A DNA stretch of 64,000 nt from positions 152,787,048 through 152,851,047 of the forward strand of contig NC_081407.1 in NCBI RefSeq assembly GCF_030272615.1, in the 5' to 3' direction. Numbering within the stretch: the stretch's first letter is position 1; the number at the start of each line of letters is the position of its first letter. Under the pieces are notes generated by a model that did not search any database, was not told the DNA's origin, and saw only the letters and a program-made list of their open reading frames with translations. The stretch comes from Cryptomeria japonica. Lineage: Eukaryota; Streptophyta; Pinopsida; Cupressales; Cupressaceae. The position numbers were made by a program, and so were the translations under genes. Positions 46,298 through 58,199 of the stretch are shown in pieces.

Positions 46298-46487
46298 TCG
46301 ACCATTCAATAAGGACACGTCTATTCTGGCTCCAAAACGACAGTACGGATTGACTAACACGCGTGCTAGTCGCGCATTTTACACCATTGATTTTGCAATA
46401 AATGATTGCGATTGACTAACACGTCGCTATCATGCTATACGAAAGATCTGTTTTGGAACCAGAATAACTTCGACCATCCAATAACAC
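46298..46487. mobile_element. small TIR element with flanking direct repeats
   Basis: Inverted ends TATTCTGGCTCCAAAACGA (46322-46340) and TTTTGGAACCAGAATA (46451-46466) are surrounded by direct repeats TCGACCATTCAATAA (46298) and TCGACCATCCAATAA (46470). Inside, GATTGACTAACACG occurs twice, and a near-palindrome is centred on CACGCGTG (46350-46369). MITE-like. Confidence 0.5.
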
Positions 46488-46950
46488 TTTTAAATATATT
46501 TACCAATAAAATAATATAACATACACTCATTCATTGCAAAAAGGAATTAAAAAAATTCAAAGTTGAATCTAGTATCCGACAGATTCAATTTTTTTCAAAA
46601 ATTCAACTCATAACATAGAATTGGATCCATGTTCGTTGCCGACCAGCATAATTTTGTACGGCAAAAAAGTTTAGGGAGTACTTTAATGGGCAAAGACTTT
46701 TTAGCCAGGAAAAATAACCTGCCGTATTAATATCTAAGTTATAAATCAATTACAGAAACATCCAAGGTTAAAGAAAGAAAATCTGTCTGTTAAATTCCAG
46801 AACTTTCCCAAACCTCATGTCTTGTCATGGGCCACAGTCATTAATCAGAAACTATAGTTTTCTAATGGTGGCCCATCTTAATCTTCAAACAGTTGGGCTG
46901 TTGAAATTGTGTAATGAAAGCGAATCTTCTTTTTAAGATACCAAATTGGT

Positions 46951-47015
46951 AACCTTGTGGGGTTACCATTCTAGGGTCCACTAACCTTGTGTGGGTCACC
47001 ACTCCAGGGTCCACT
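46951..47015. repeat. 32-33-bp tandem duplication
   Basis: AACCTTGTG...AGGGTCCACT twice in a row (46951-46982, 46983-47015). Confidence 0.8.
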
Positions 47016-47639
47016 CTTTTGGTTAACTTGTACCTTAAGGGACCAAGACAAGGTAGGGGGAGTTTTGGCATTTTTATCTGCTTATTGGTTTGACTTTCTG
47101 GTAAGATGTTGTATATTTTATTTTGGTTTTAATATATATTATTTTTGTTGCATATATGTTTGTATTCATTTTTCGTTGAATTAATGTATAATATCGGTTT
47201 CAAAACGTATCATTTATAATTATTTTGATTTTGATGTATCTTGTATTAGAAAGGGGTAAAGGTTTATCTTTAGATCTTTACACTTTTGTTTTATAGCATT
47301 TCAATTCGACTTATTTATGTATATATTGATTTTTATCTAGAACACATCAATGATATATTGCTACGTTTTATCTTATCTGTGACCAATTCATATTTTGGAA
47401 CTATGTTGCCATGGTCTAGGTCACACTATGTGATATAGTTTAGATCTAAATTCAAATTCACCATTTTGTGCTTCAAAGCCTAACCTTTGGAAAAAATAGC
47501 CCATTATCTTGTCATCTTGTTTGACAAAAAGATCAAATTTATGTCTATGGATAAATATTGACTATATTTGCAAGGTCATTGTCAAAAAAGTAGAAATTAT
47601 TTAGTAGTAAGAATCACTTGAAAAAATGTTCGAGCCAAA

Positions 47640-48060
47640 GCATTCAATGCCATATTCCATATTTAAGCACTATATCATTTCATAAATCCACAAGATTTGT
47701 ATTTGTATAGCATGATTGGCATGATTGTGACATCTTGTTCTCATTGGGACTTAATTATTGCCAGATAAGACTAGGGCCTTACATTGGTCTTGAAGGAAGG
47801 CCCTTAATTATTCTCGGAACAATTGCAATGCCCTAATCTATGCTATTAAATAAAACACAACCCTCAAAATTAAAAATTAAAAAAACGAGGGTTGTGTTTA
47901 TTTAATAGCACAAGTTGGGGCATTACAACAACCAAAAGGTTAGAAGTGTTGAAGACAAAGGTAATATTAGACAATCAAGTCACACCACCTAGATTAGGTT
48001 ACATAATGGGGCCCACCCTAGAACCAAGTTGTGTGATGACTCCTAGTCCATAGTAGTAGA
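47640..48060. repeat. dispersed repeat, copy A (contains a MITE)
   Basis: Shares CACAAGATTTGTAT, GACTAGGGCCTT-like, CCAAAAGG(T/C)TAGAAGT and CCTAGTCCATAGTA with 48805-49140. No coding content. Confidence 0.75.
47823..47926. mobile_element. 104-bp hairpin MITE
   Basis: Arms 47827-47865 and 47887-47924 pair over about 38 bases (AATGCCC...AACACAACCCTC), loop of 21 bases. AACAA flanks both ends (47818-47822 and 47927-47931), and copy B shows a single AACAA at the empty site. Confidence 0.85.
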
Positions 48061-48804
48061 ATTATCTACACACTTCTACCACATCTTTTGAATCACTTAT
48101 TTGAATACATTTGATTACACATTTCAATTGTAATGAATTTACTTATCACAAGAGTAGAAATACAAGTTTAATGGACATCATGAACACAATGCCAATATCA
48201 AAACAATAAGCTTAACACTTGAATCCAACACAAGAGAGAAAAAACACAAATTGATGGTACAAATAAGAGAAGAACGATATATAATAAGTATATTCATATC
48301 AAGGGGGTGACCTCCCAAGTGTTACTAAATGTATTCCAAGCCTATATTTACATAACTACTTAATATCTCCTATCTATAAACCTCCACCTAATAACATAAT
48401 GAAGTAAACCACTAATCCTAATTTAATATGGCTAAGCTTATAGTTAATATATCTAGGAATCAATAATATAGATAATATGTGCTTGTCATATTAGTATACA
48501 ATTCTAGAATTAAATGTGTATCACCAATTATTTTTCACAATGTTTGCCTAGTCGGTTCTACAAGGTCATCCATCTATTAAGTGCAATCATGTAAGCATCT
48601 AATCTCATTTCAATTACTCTAATTATAATACTTTTATATGGATTTGATTTGATATTGGTCAAATTTCATTATATAGCTAGATCTAGATTGGTGTAGGAGA
48701 ATTGAGTAATGTAGAAGTGTTTATAAACGTGATATCCATAATCTATGTCACTAAATTTGAATGTTTGAATTAGAAAATTGTAGGAGAACTTATGTTTCAA
48801 TATT

Positions 48805-49140
48805 TTGGATCACACTCCATGATTCCACATTTAAGTGCTACATCATTTCATAAGTCCACAAGATTTGTATATGCACACATTTTCTACCATGATTGTCACA
48901 TCTTTTTCTCATAGGGACTTGACTATTGTCAAGATAAGGCTAGGGCCTTCCCTCAATCTTGAAAGAAGTTCCACTATTCTTCTAAGAACAACCAAAAGGC
49001 TAGAAGTATAGAAGACAAAGGTGAACAAATCCTAGATCAATATCAATAAAGAATCAAATCACACCACCTATATTAGATCAGATTGTATGACCCTATGTAT
49101 GCCTAAGTTGCATGATGGGCCCTAGTCCATAGTAATAGAA
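48805..49140. repeat. dispersed repeat, copy B (no MITE)
   Basis: Second copy of the sequence at 47640-48060 in the same orientation, without the 104-bp hairpin. Ends a few bases before the 49147 LTR element. Confidence 0.75.
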
Positions 49141-49146
49141 TTTTAT

Positions 49147-50374
49147 TGATGCAAATCAAAAATCAAGACCTCCAAAAAGGAGTGTTGATTTTTGCAGCCA
49201 TAACACAAATCCTTAAACTTTTTCAAATAAGAGGAACACTTTCAGGAAATAGAAAGAACCCACAATGATATTTATTTTAACTTCATCAAACTTATAAAAA
49301 TGTGCACAAAAACTTGTGACAAACCACTTTTTGAAAAATAATTTGAACCTGCAAATGAAATTGTTTTCTTTTGAAAACTTGTACAATGAAAGCTCATAAA
49401 TTCATCTATAGGAATACATACTCACTATATTTTTCCTACTAGCACCACTAAGCTAATTTTCAAACCAAAACCTCCCGAAAAACCCCATTTCTACAACAAG
49501 CTACATGCAAAATTTTATTGACATTAAAACTATCTCCAATCTTTAAAGATATAGGAAATATTATATCTAATTTTTCTTCCTCAAACTAAACATTGTTTTT
49601 AAAACATGTGCAACAATCCTAAAACCATTACAGATATGAAAATGATGCTCTCAACCAATAACACACATCTCCTCCCATGCATTATTTTTTACTAGAGTTA
49701 TTCAGTTTAGGCATTAGTTTTCTTCTACCTTCATTCTTTCTTAACAATCTTTCATATCCACTACTTCTAGCTCTCTTTCTTTCCTCCTTCCTGGGCATTC
49801 AACTTATTCAAATTTGTATTTTTCCTTTCTTTCCCCTCCTCCTTCTGGGTGTTGAAAATACCAAGCTACTATTCTTAATGATTTTTGGCCTTCTCTTAAA
49901 TTGTAACTCCTCTTATTAATTAATTTGCACCCCCTCCTTTCCTGCCATTGTCAAGTGCTTGGGATAGAATATCTCCCAAAATAGGGGCATTGGAATTTGA
50001 ATTTCAAGCATAAAGAAGAAACAAATTACCCACTTATCGCTTGTGTGTTGGGTTTTATTCCATTCATTTTTGGTAAAGAAAATTTAAGAAATAAGAGACA
50101 TTAAAATATTTCCTTCAAAGAATGTTTTTTCGTTATGCCAGAGGTATCCCTACGACCCGACCCAATGTCCAACCTACCATTTCCTACAAATAATGTTAAA
50201 CCATATAAGCTCTGAATATTCCAAATTTAGTTTCAATGTGTTGGTTGAGTGCAAAGGATGTTAGAAATCCTTTCCTACAACGATGAAACAAAACTACAAT
50301 AAAAGGAAATAAATGAAGAAAATAATTTTTTTGGTTGTGCAAGAATTCCCATGCACCCAGATGCTCTTGCATTA
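49147..50374 (-). repeat. 3' LTR of non-autonomous minus element
   Basis: 1228 bp; starts (plus sense) TGATGCAAATCAAAAATC and ends CTCTTGCATTA. Collinear with the right LTR, with many substitutions and small gaps, so the insertion is old. Confidence 0.88.
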
Positions 50375-50541
50375 AACACTTTGGGTAAGAAGAAATATTT
50401 CATGAGTGAAAACTCATGAAAATTGAAAGATTCGATGCTTGTTTTGGATTCACCTTTTCTCCTTATTCTCTTGCTCTTCCTTCTTCACCTTATTTTGCAT
50501 CTTCCTGTCTCGTCAATCCTTCATATTTCCTCTCATAAAAT

Positions 50542-51733
50542 TTACCTTGCTATAATATGACCCCACCATAGTTCATCTTCCCACTCTATCTCATCATCTC
50601 TAGCAGCTTGATGTTCTTTAGCATGTAACCTACTATTGCTACATTTAAACACTCCCCCTTCTTCATATCCTTTCACCATTTCATCCACATAAAAATTAGT
50701 CTCATTGTCAATAATAAAAAGATTTGAAAAACTAACATTTACCTCTAATACCTCTTTCTCTTTTGTTGCAATATATATTCCAATTTTCTCATATCCATTC
50801 ATGCCATTCACATGCAATTTAACTTCATCAAAGATTTCACTAAATTCATATTTTACCTCTTCAATCTATGTTAAAATTTGTAGTAACATATCATCTTCTT
50901 CATCTTTTTCAATTGTCCCTTCTCTCTTCATTTTCTATCTTCTCCACATATTCTTCTTTGCACTGTTGTCCCAAAATTGCCACCTTTTCTATGACCTTAG
51001 TAGAACCAAACTCAACTACAACTTTGCTATTATCTATCTTGGCAACTTCATTATCGTCTACTACAACAACACTATTATTTTCACTCATCTTCACATTAGG
51101 AAACACACTCACCTCTTTTGCATGTAACTCATGATCAAATTATTTTTTACAAATTCTAGAATAACAACTCTTTACCTATGTAATCTATTGCCTCTTTTCT
51201 ATTGCATCTTTCTCCTCTTTGTGGCTATTTGTTGTAGTCTTGTTGTTTTTCTACGCATGCAACCTCCTTGTTCTCTACTTTTATGCATTCGACAACATAT
51301 ATATCAGCTACTATCTATTTATTTTCTTTATCGTTCTACATAAGGTTATTTTCTTATTCGATAGTGTCATTTTCTTTGTAATTGTTAACTCATACAAATA
51401 AAACATCTTTAGATAAAACAAAAAATTGAGAATTACCATTAATTTTTTGGTCCACAATGAGCAATTTATCCTATTTCTTTCTCCATGCTTTCTTTATGCT
51501 TTCTTTTCCTGCTTGATTTCAGCTACAATCTTGTGGGCTTCTCCCACATGTTCTTTGTTCCATAATCTTCCCATCATAGGGTTGTAGTAATTCATCTTCT
51601 CATTTTTCTTTCCATTGCCCTCTATACTCAATCTCTCTATCAAATGAGAGATACCTAGTTCTTCTCCCTCTTTTGGATAGAATTCCACCCTCTTATCATG
51701 CCTTTTAATTTCACATCTTTTATTAGCCACCAT
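50542..51733 (-). pseudogene. unrecognised degraded frame in the pol-less element
   Basis: Open minus-strand pieces at 51733-51494, 51112-50909 and 50817-50542, separated by stops. They are Lys/Glu-rich, and a short motif recurs (LHEKG, ELHAKE, RLHAKEH). Not like gag: no knuckle and no UBN2 pattern. Could be one former protein with internal repeats, or non-coding DNA of biased composition. Confidence 0.35.
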
Positions 51734-52298
51734 ACCTTTTTCATGTAATCTTTGTTCACACTTTCTTTTAGCCTCTTTAATTTTTTTCTCTCTTCTCCAT
51801 CTCTATCAAATCCAATCTAGCCTTGATCTTTTTTAATTCTTAAATAAGAAAGTTTATAAAACTCCTTTCTTTCCATTCTTCCAAAGATAAAATCCTCATG
51901 GGTCTTCTAAGGACCCATCTTGTCCACTTCTTCATAGACATCTTTAGAGATTCACAAGTCTCTTTATAGTTACAATTCCTCCTTGTAAAAACCTCTCTCA
52001 CTTCATGGTATCAACCCTCTGCAGCTATAGGTACTCCCTGCAACAAAAATTACCACATAAAACTACCCTCTCCCCTTTAAAAATACTTTGGAAGATGCAC
52101 CCCTCAAATCCCCCTCTTCCCACTCTTTGTTAGTGGAGGAAGTCGTACACCTTCTACCCAACTTTATCTCTATTGAAGGATAGTAGTTACAAACCCTCTC
52201 TCATGCCTTCAACAAGAATCTCTCTAACAACTTTCTCTTTCTCAACTCTCTCGCGCCTCAATCTTCAATCACTTCTCACCATGTCAATGATCTTGTCA

Positions 52299-52311
52299 CT
52301 TTGATACCATT
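52299..52311 (-). promoter_or_regulatory. primer-binding site of non-autonomous minus element
   Basis: Minus strand reads TGGTATCAAAGTG within a few bases of the 5' LTR, a variant of the initiator Met-tRNA match. Confidence 0.75.
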
Positions 52312-53481
52312 TGATGCAGATCAAAAATCAAGACCTTAAAAAAGGAGATTTGATTTTTGTAGCTCTACACAAATTCTTCAACCTTTTTTCAAATAAGAGG
52401 AACACTTTAAAGAAATGGAAAGGACCCACAATGATATTAATTCAACTTCATTAAAATTCTAAAAATATGCATATAAACTTATGACAGACCAATTTTTGAA
52501 AAATACTTTGAAACTGCAAATGAAATTCTTTTATTTAGAAAACTTGTGCGTGGACAGCTCCCATAATCATCTACAAGAATACTTGCTCTCTATATTTTTC
52601 CTAACAACACGACTAAGCTAATTTTCAAACCAATACCTCTTGAAAACCCCATTTCTACAACAAGCTATAGGTAATATTTTATTGACATCAAATCAAACAA
52701 AACTCTCTCCAATCTTCAAAAGCTATTGGAAACATTACATCTAAACTTGCTTCCTCAAACCAAACATTATTTTTCAAAACATCTGCAGCAACCCAAAAAA
52801 CATTACAAATCTAAAATGATGCTCTCAACTATTAGCAAACATATCATCTCATGCATTATTTTTTATTAGAGTTCTTCAATCTGGGCATTGGCTTTTTTCT
52901 ACCTTCATTTTTTTTTAACAATCTTTCACATCCACTACTTATAGCTCTCTATCTTTCCTCCTTCTTGGGAATTTGACAACTTCTTCAAATCTATATTTTT
53001 CCTTCTTTCCCCTCCTCCTTCTAGGTGTTGAAACTACCAAGCCACTTTTCTCAATAATTTTTGGCCCTTCTCTTGATTTGCAACTCCTCCCATCAATTCA
53101 TTTGCAAGTCCTCCACTTTCCTGTCATTGCCAAGTGTCTAGGATGGAATATCTCCCTAAATAGAGGAATTGAAATTTGAATTTTGAGCACAAAGAAGCAA
53201 CAAATTTCCCACTACTTTCTTGAGTGTTGGATTTTATTCCATTCATTTTTGGTGAAGAAAATTTAAGAAATAAGAGACATTATAATATTTCCTTCAAAGA
53301 ATTTTAAAGCATACAACCTTTGAATCTTACAAATTTACTCTCAATGTGCTATTTGGGTGTGAAGGATGCTTGAAAGCCTTTCCTACAAGGACAAAACAAA
53401 AATCACAAAAAAAAATCAATAAAGAAAACATTTCTTTTTGATTGTGCAATATTGCACATGCAACCATATGTTATTGCATCA
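52312..53481 (-). repeat. 5' LTR of non-autonomous minus element
   Basis: 1170 bp; plus sense starts TGATGCAGATCAAAAATC and ends TTATTGCATCA. Confidence 0.9.
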
Positions 53482-53486
53482 TTTAT

Positions 53487-54430
53487 ACTTGAAAGGAATC
53501 TAACATGAGAGAATGCAATATCAGGCTCAAACAAATAAATGCATAACACTTTACGTGGGAAAACTCTTATGGGAAAAAACCCACACTCCAAAATAGAGAG
53601 ATCAATTATACTACATTAAGAAAGATTCCAATACAATGCATGTAGCTAATTCTCTTCAAAAGTTGATACAACAATAGAAAAATCTAGAGCAATTTTGGCA
53701 GCATAACGACATCTCCAAAAATAAACAAAGTGTCTCTCTAAAACAACTAAGACCACCAATATATTTAATGTGATCATTTATGAAAGTGTTACTTGCAATA
53801 ATAAAATAAGGTATTATTGATAAAAGGTTACTATTGATACATGATCATAGGGGGTCACAAGGGGGATTACCCCCTTACATACTCTGGTCCCCTAATTGGT
53901 TGGGGTTCCAAGGGGCAACATGCCTTGATGGGGTTTTGGGGGGGCAGCACCTCCAAAATAAAATTTTATTTGTAATTTATCATTTTGAATCCTAACCATT
54001 TATCATTAGGTTACAAATCCAATAGTGGATATTTTATATGCTTTGGTTTCCCTAGAAGGCAACCCGATTTTATGAGGGCATTGTATTATGGCTATGCATT
54101 ATGATGTATTCTAAGAGTCTAATAGCTATTGAGTTGCCTTTGGATCTCCATTGGTGATAGTCATGTGAGAAGCTTGCTCTCCAAGTATATTGTAATTTGT
54201 TGTTGATTAAATTTGAATAATATATTGGATGGCTTTTAAGTGTGAAATTTTTCTCCCAAAGGGTTTTCCCCACGTAAATCTTTGTGTTGTGGTATGCATG
54301 ATATTTTTTCTTATTTTTGTTAGGTTTTTGTAACTGTTGTAAAGATCTATAAAGTTTTTGAATTACCCACCCCTCAAGATTAGTGTAGAAAGTTGTTCTA
54401 CTACCTTAATTTCCTTACAGAAAGGTAGGT
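53487..54430. repeat. two LTR remnants facing each other
   Basis: 53546-53590 (TTACGTGGGAAAACTC) is a copia-LTR-like U5 segment in minus orientation; 54230-54290 (GGGTTTTCCCCACGTAA) is its plus-oriented counterpart. Boundaries are not resolved. Confidence 0.4.
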
Positions 54431-55032
54431 TCCCATGGTTTCGAAATCCATCTCCCATGCCTAGGTAGTCAAGTGGTGTCTAAAACAACTTGCCATCTCC
54501 TTGATACATTACAAATAACACTTTCCAAAGCACTAACACCTGTCATTCCATAACAATAAAATTTCCATATGCACTACACCCACTACATAGAAATTGCTAA
54601 AGTCATAATGGGGTGTATCCCATGCACATAGAAACCAACTAAAAAGAACTCAACAATAAATAGTAGTTGCCAAATATTGACTCCATCTTTTTCAATGACC
54701 TCCATCAGGCAAAATATGATGAGTATCATGCTACCATCCAAACACATGATTGAATTTTTGTTCCACCCATGGGGTGCAACACCTTGACGGTCCTCGTGAG
54801 ATCCAAGGTAGTATCTATTACATTTATTGTTATCCATGAGTCCAACCTATTCTATCTAAAGTTGGGTATTCCATAGCTTCTTTCTGTGGATGTAGTCCCT
54901 TCACTGGTACACAAATGTCTTAAGTTTCCTCATGAGGGTATCATGCACAATATCCAAAACACTAGATATCAACCATTGATATCCCATGGGGGCTTTTCTC
55001 TCAATCATTTTTAGCTTGCTCCAATTGGACCT

Positions 55033-56000
55033 ATGATTCCCCATGGAAATTTGTTATATAAAGAATATTATAAGTTTAAAACTAACGAATTAGCATCTAG
55101 ATCAATCCAATCTCCCATGTCTTTGGCTCTCCCTGCATTTGTCTCTACTCCTCCATCATTGTCTGCTCATTTATTGCAGCATGTCATGTCTTCAGCTCCC
55201 TCTTCATTAGGGGTTAAATACAAACTCATTCCTTAGGTAGACCTCCTTGTCCGCCAAGGACCACATAGCCTCGAGTGGTGTATTTTGTTCATGTGGTTAT
55301 TTCTAGCACAAACAAATGAAAGACATTTGCACTACCAAAGTCTAAGGCTCACCCTTTATTCAAGTTTCCTATCCTTGCAGACATCCCTTGCCTTGCTCTT
55401 TATGGAAAGGGTAAACATTTTCCCCATAATCACCCTTCTCCTTTGTCTCCTACATCCCAACCTCTTAGACATCCTCTTATTCCTTAGATTAAACCTAGAG
55501 AAAAATGAGGAAAGGTGTCCACAACTGAAGCTATGGTGCCTACGATAGTAGCACCTCCTACTTCATCAGTTGGGCCTTCCTCTCTATCGACAATGACATT
55601 GATGGCATCTCCTATAGAGTAGGATGTTATTGATTCTTCTCAAGATTCTCTTCCCAGTCCCCATCTATGTCAAAATAAACTTGTGCGCAAGCATAACCAT
55701 CATCGACGGGTGATTGATAGGGAATGTGAGGCCACTTTAAGGGATGAAGGTGATTCTTTAGTATTTACTTATGCTCCATCTACATTTGTACCTTCTTTTG
55801 CTTCCATTGCTCCTACCACTAACTCAAAATATGTTTCTACTTCATCCCCCATTCTTGTCCTTGCTACTTTAGGGACTGTTGATGAGCCCCACCCTAAGCA
55901 AGTACAAGTATTCATCACTCCCTCCTTGGAGCCATCACACATCACCTCTTTGCTTGAATTCCCTTCATTTTCCCATCTAATTGACATGTTGCATACATAA
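55033..56000 (+). pseudogene. unrecognised Ser/Thr/Pro-rich degraded frame
   Basis: Open pieces at 55033-55236 and 55683-56000 (105 codons), with a frame change and stops between. Pro/Ser/Thr-rich composition, no recognisable domain. Its 3' end lies 218 bases from the LTR of copia element 3, and the sequence stays protein-like to about 56200. Identity unknown. Confidence 0.3.
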
Positions 56001-56217
56001 GTGGTGTACAATGCAGTATTTTTTGGCCCTCCCACTTTATCTTTGCATACTCATCATAGCTTTCTTGGGCTCCTTAAATCTACTATGATTGACGTGAAGC
56101 CTTCACCTATGTTGCTTAAGTGCAAGTTTGAGTAGGGCCCTATTCCTAACTTCCACTATCAAAATCAGTTCCTACAACTTCTTTGCTTGCTTTTGTGCTT
56201 GTTGTGGAGGAGGCTCT

Positions 56218-57952
56218 TGTTGAACACACAAATACACTAAGAAGGGGGGGGTTGAATCAGTGTATACTAAAATCACTTTTTAGAAATCATAAGAAATTAA
56301 ACATATAATGGACAAGGTTTGAAAATATATATAATACATCACACAACGTTGGATTATACATAGAAAACCCAAGATGGGAAAGACCGCGGTGAGAAAATGT
56401 TCCTTGGAGCTACTGTCCAAATCCAGCCTTACAAATGTATCAACTGGTTAAAGTTAATTTGAAGGCACCAACCTTTAGGAGACACCAATCCCCCATACTT
56501 TTATGGAAACCAATCCAGAGTAGCACCAACCCCTATAGTTTACTTCAGATCTGGGAAACCAATCCTTTTACAATCACTAGATTTGAAGGCACCAACCTTC
56601 AAGCGACACCAATCCCCTACACTAACATACAAGACTACAATCTTGATGTAACACAATGAATAAGTATGAACATTTGTAGTTCTTCTCTGCCTCTTTAGAA
56701 ATTTGGTTTACTCTTTTTCAGCTCTGTAACTCACTCTCTTTTTGGTCCAACATTCATCCATGCTTCCACAAACTATTCTTTACAAACTTACCTTCTCTTT
56801 ATATACTCTACATTCACCTCCATAAGGTCAACCATAACATAGTTCATCACGAAACAAAAAAAATAGTTTGCATCATTATCATACAACATGATCTACACAA
56901 TTTTCTATGCTACATTAGGATTATTCATTCAATCAGTTTGCACTTTGTTCATATCATCTCATCATAGGGAATCTAACCCATGTTGTATGTGTCCAATAAC
57001 ATTCACCAGATAGTTGTCTATGTCAACTTATGCAAGTCTCCAAAATGCTCTATTATCGTGCCAAAATAAGTTCCTTTAATTCCTTTGAATTTGGACCGTT
57101 GATTATCTTAGTTTGACCAAAAAATTGTTCATTTTTAGCATTGTGGCAGTTCCACGCGCTACATCACATTATTGTCAACACAAGCTCCCTGATTCTAACT
57201 ATTAGAGACACGTGACATAAAGTCACAATAGCACGACTTGTCATCAACATACATCACCAAACCCTACGAGATAATGCTTTCTTCACTTCTTGGACATGTG
57301 GTAGTTGGTCACATCATCATCATCTCTCCATGCAAAGTTGCACTCTCTACTATCCTTCTAGCTCCATGAGTCCCGACATGGCACGTGGTAGAATCTCACC
57401 ACAACGCGGGCTAAACTCTTTCTATTACCTCCAAGTTGTGAGGATGTGGCATAGCAGCTACTATGACTGTTTATGGTTAGATCACAACATCGCAACCTCC
57501 TCTAATAGATAACCCTAACAATTGTGATCATGCGCCTGACATTCTATCCCAACATCACAAACCTTCTTTGGTAGTTTATCCTAATTGCTGCGAACATGCA
57601 CCCAAACCTTTCATGTCAACTCCTAATGATCCATTGCAACATCCTAGTCTCTTCTTGTGGTTTGTTCTGATGGTTATGACCTTGGAATTTTCAGTTAATA
57701 TCTCCATGATGTACTCCAAGATAAGGGCAAAAAGCATATGTGTCATTGCACGATTAACCCATACTCATTGGTCAATAAAAAGACTCGATACCACCACTAT
57801 GCTGCCAATGCAGGATAAATAGTCAAAGCCTTTATACACATAGTTGTTTCTTTTGCACATACGATGTTAACTTTTCATATGCACATCAACTTTGTGCCTC
57901 AAGTACATATCCTTTTGACATCAATGACAAGATTATTAGACCAAAATCAACA
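56218..57952 (-). repeat. 3' LTR of copia element 3
   Basis: 1735 bp; minus strand begins TGTTGATTTTGG at 57952 after the purine tract and ends at 56218 (plus TGTTGAACACAC). It has a U5 array of ACCAATCC/CACCAACC words (56460-56640). The first part matches the 5' LTR at 63168 onward. Confidence 0.9.
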
Positions 57953-57967
57953 ATCTTCCCCTTTGTC
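57953..57967 (-). promoter_or_regulatory. polypurine tract, element 3
   Basis: Minus strand GACAAAGGGGAAGAT abuts the 3' LTR. Confidence 0.85.
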
Positions 57968-58199
57968 ATTGATGGAAAAACTCAACTCCCACAACTCACT
58001 TCACTACCCCTTTGAACTTTTTTCCTCCACTGTGTCTACCAACACTCCCACACCAATTTCTCCCTCTTTGCCATCAATGAGAAATGGCAGATTGAAACTC
58101 TGCTACAGGGACAAACTAAAAACCCATATACTCCCCCTGAGCAGAATCTCTCTCTGTAGAAACATTTTATAAGGAAGAAAGGGGTAAAACCCCTAACTT

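Larger units (their letters stand above)
49147..53481 (-). mobile_element. complete non-autonomous LTR element, TSD TTTAT
   Basis: A 4335-bp element. LTRs 49147-50374 and 52312-53481 have TGATGCA...TGCATCA ends, and both flanks are TTTAT (49142-49146, 53482-53486). The primer site on the minus strand beside the right LTR gives minus orientation. The 1.9-kb interior has no protease, integrase, RT or RNase H. Confidence 0.93.

Noticed and set aside
46862-47071. 69-codon minus-strand frame
   Set aside because: Explained by the 32-33-bp tandem duplication it spans.
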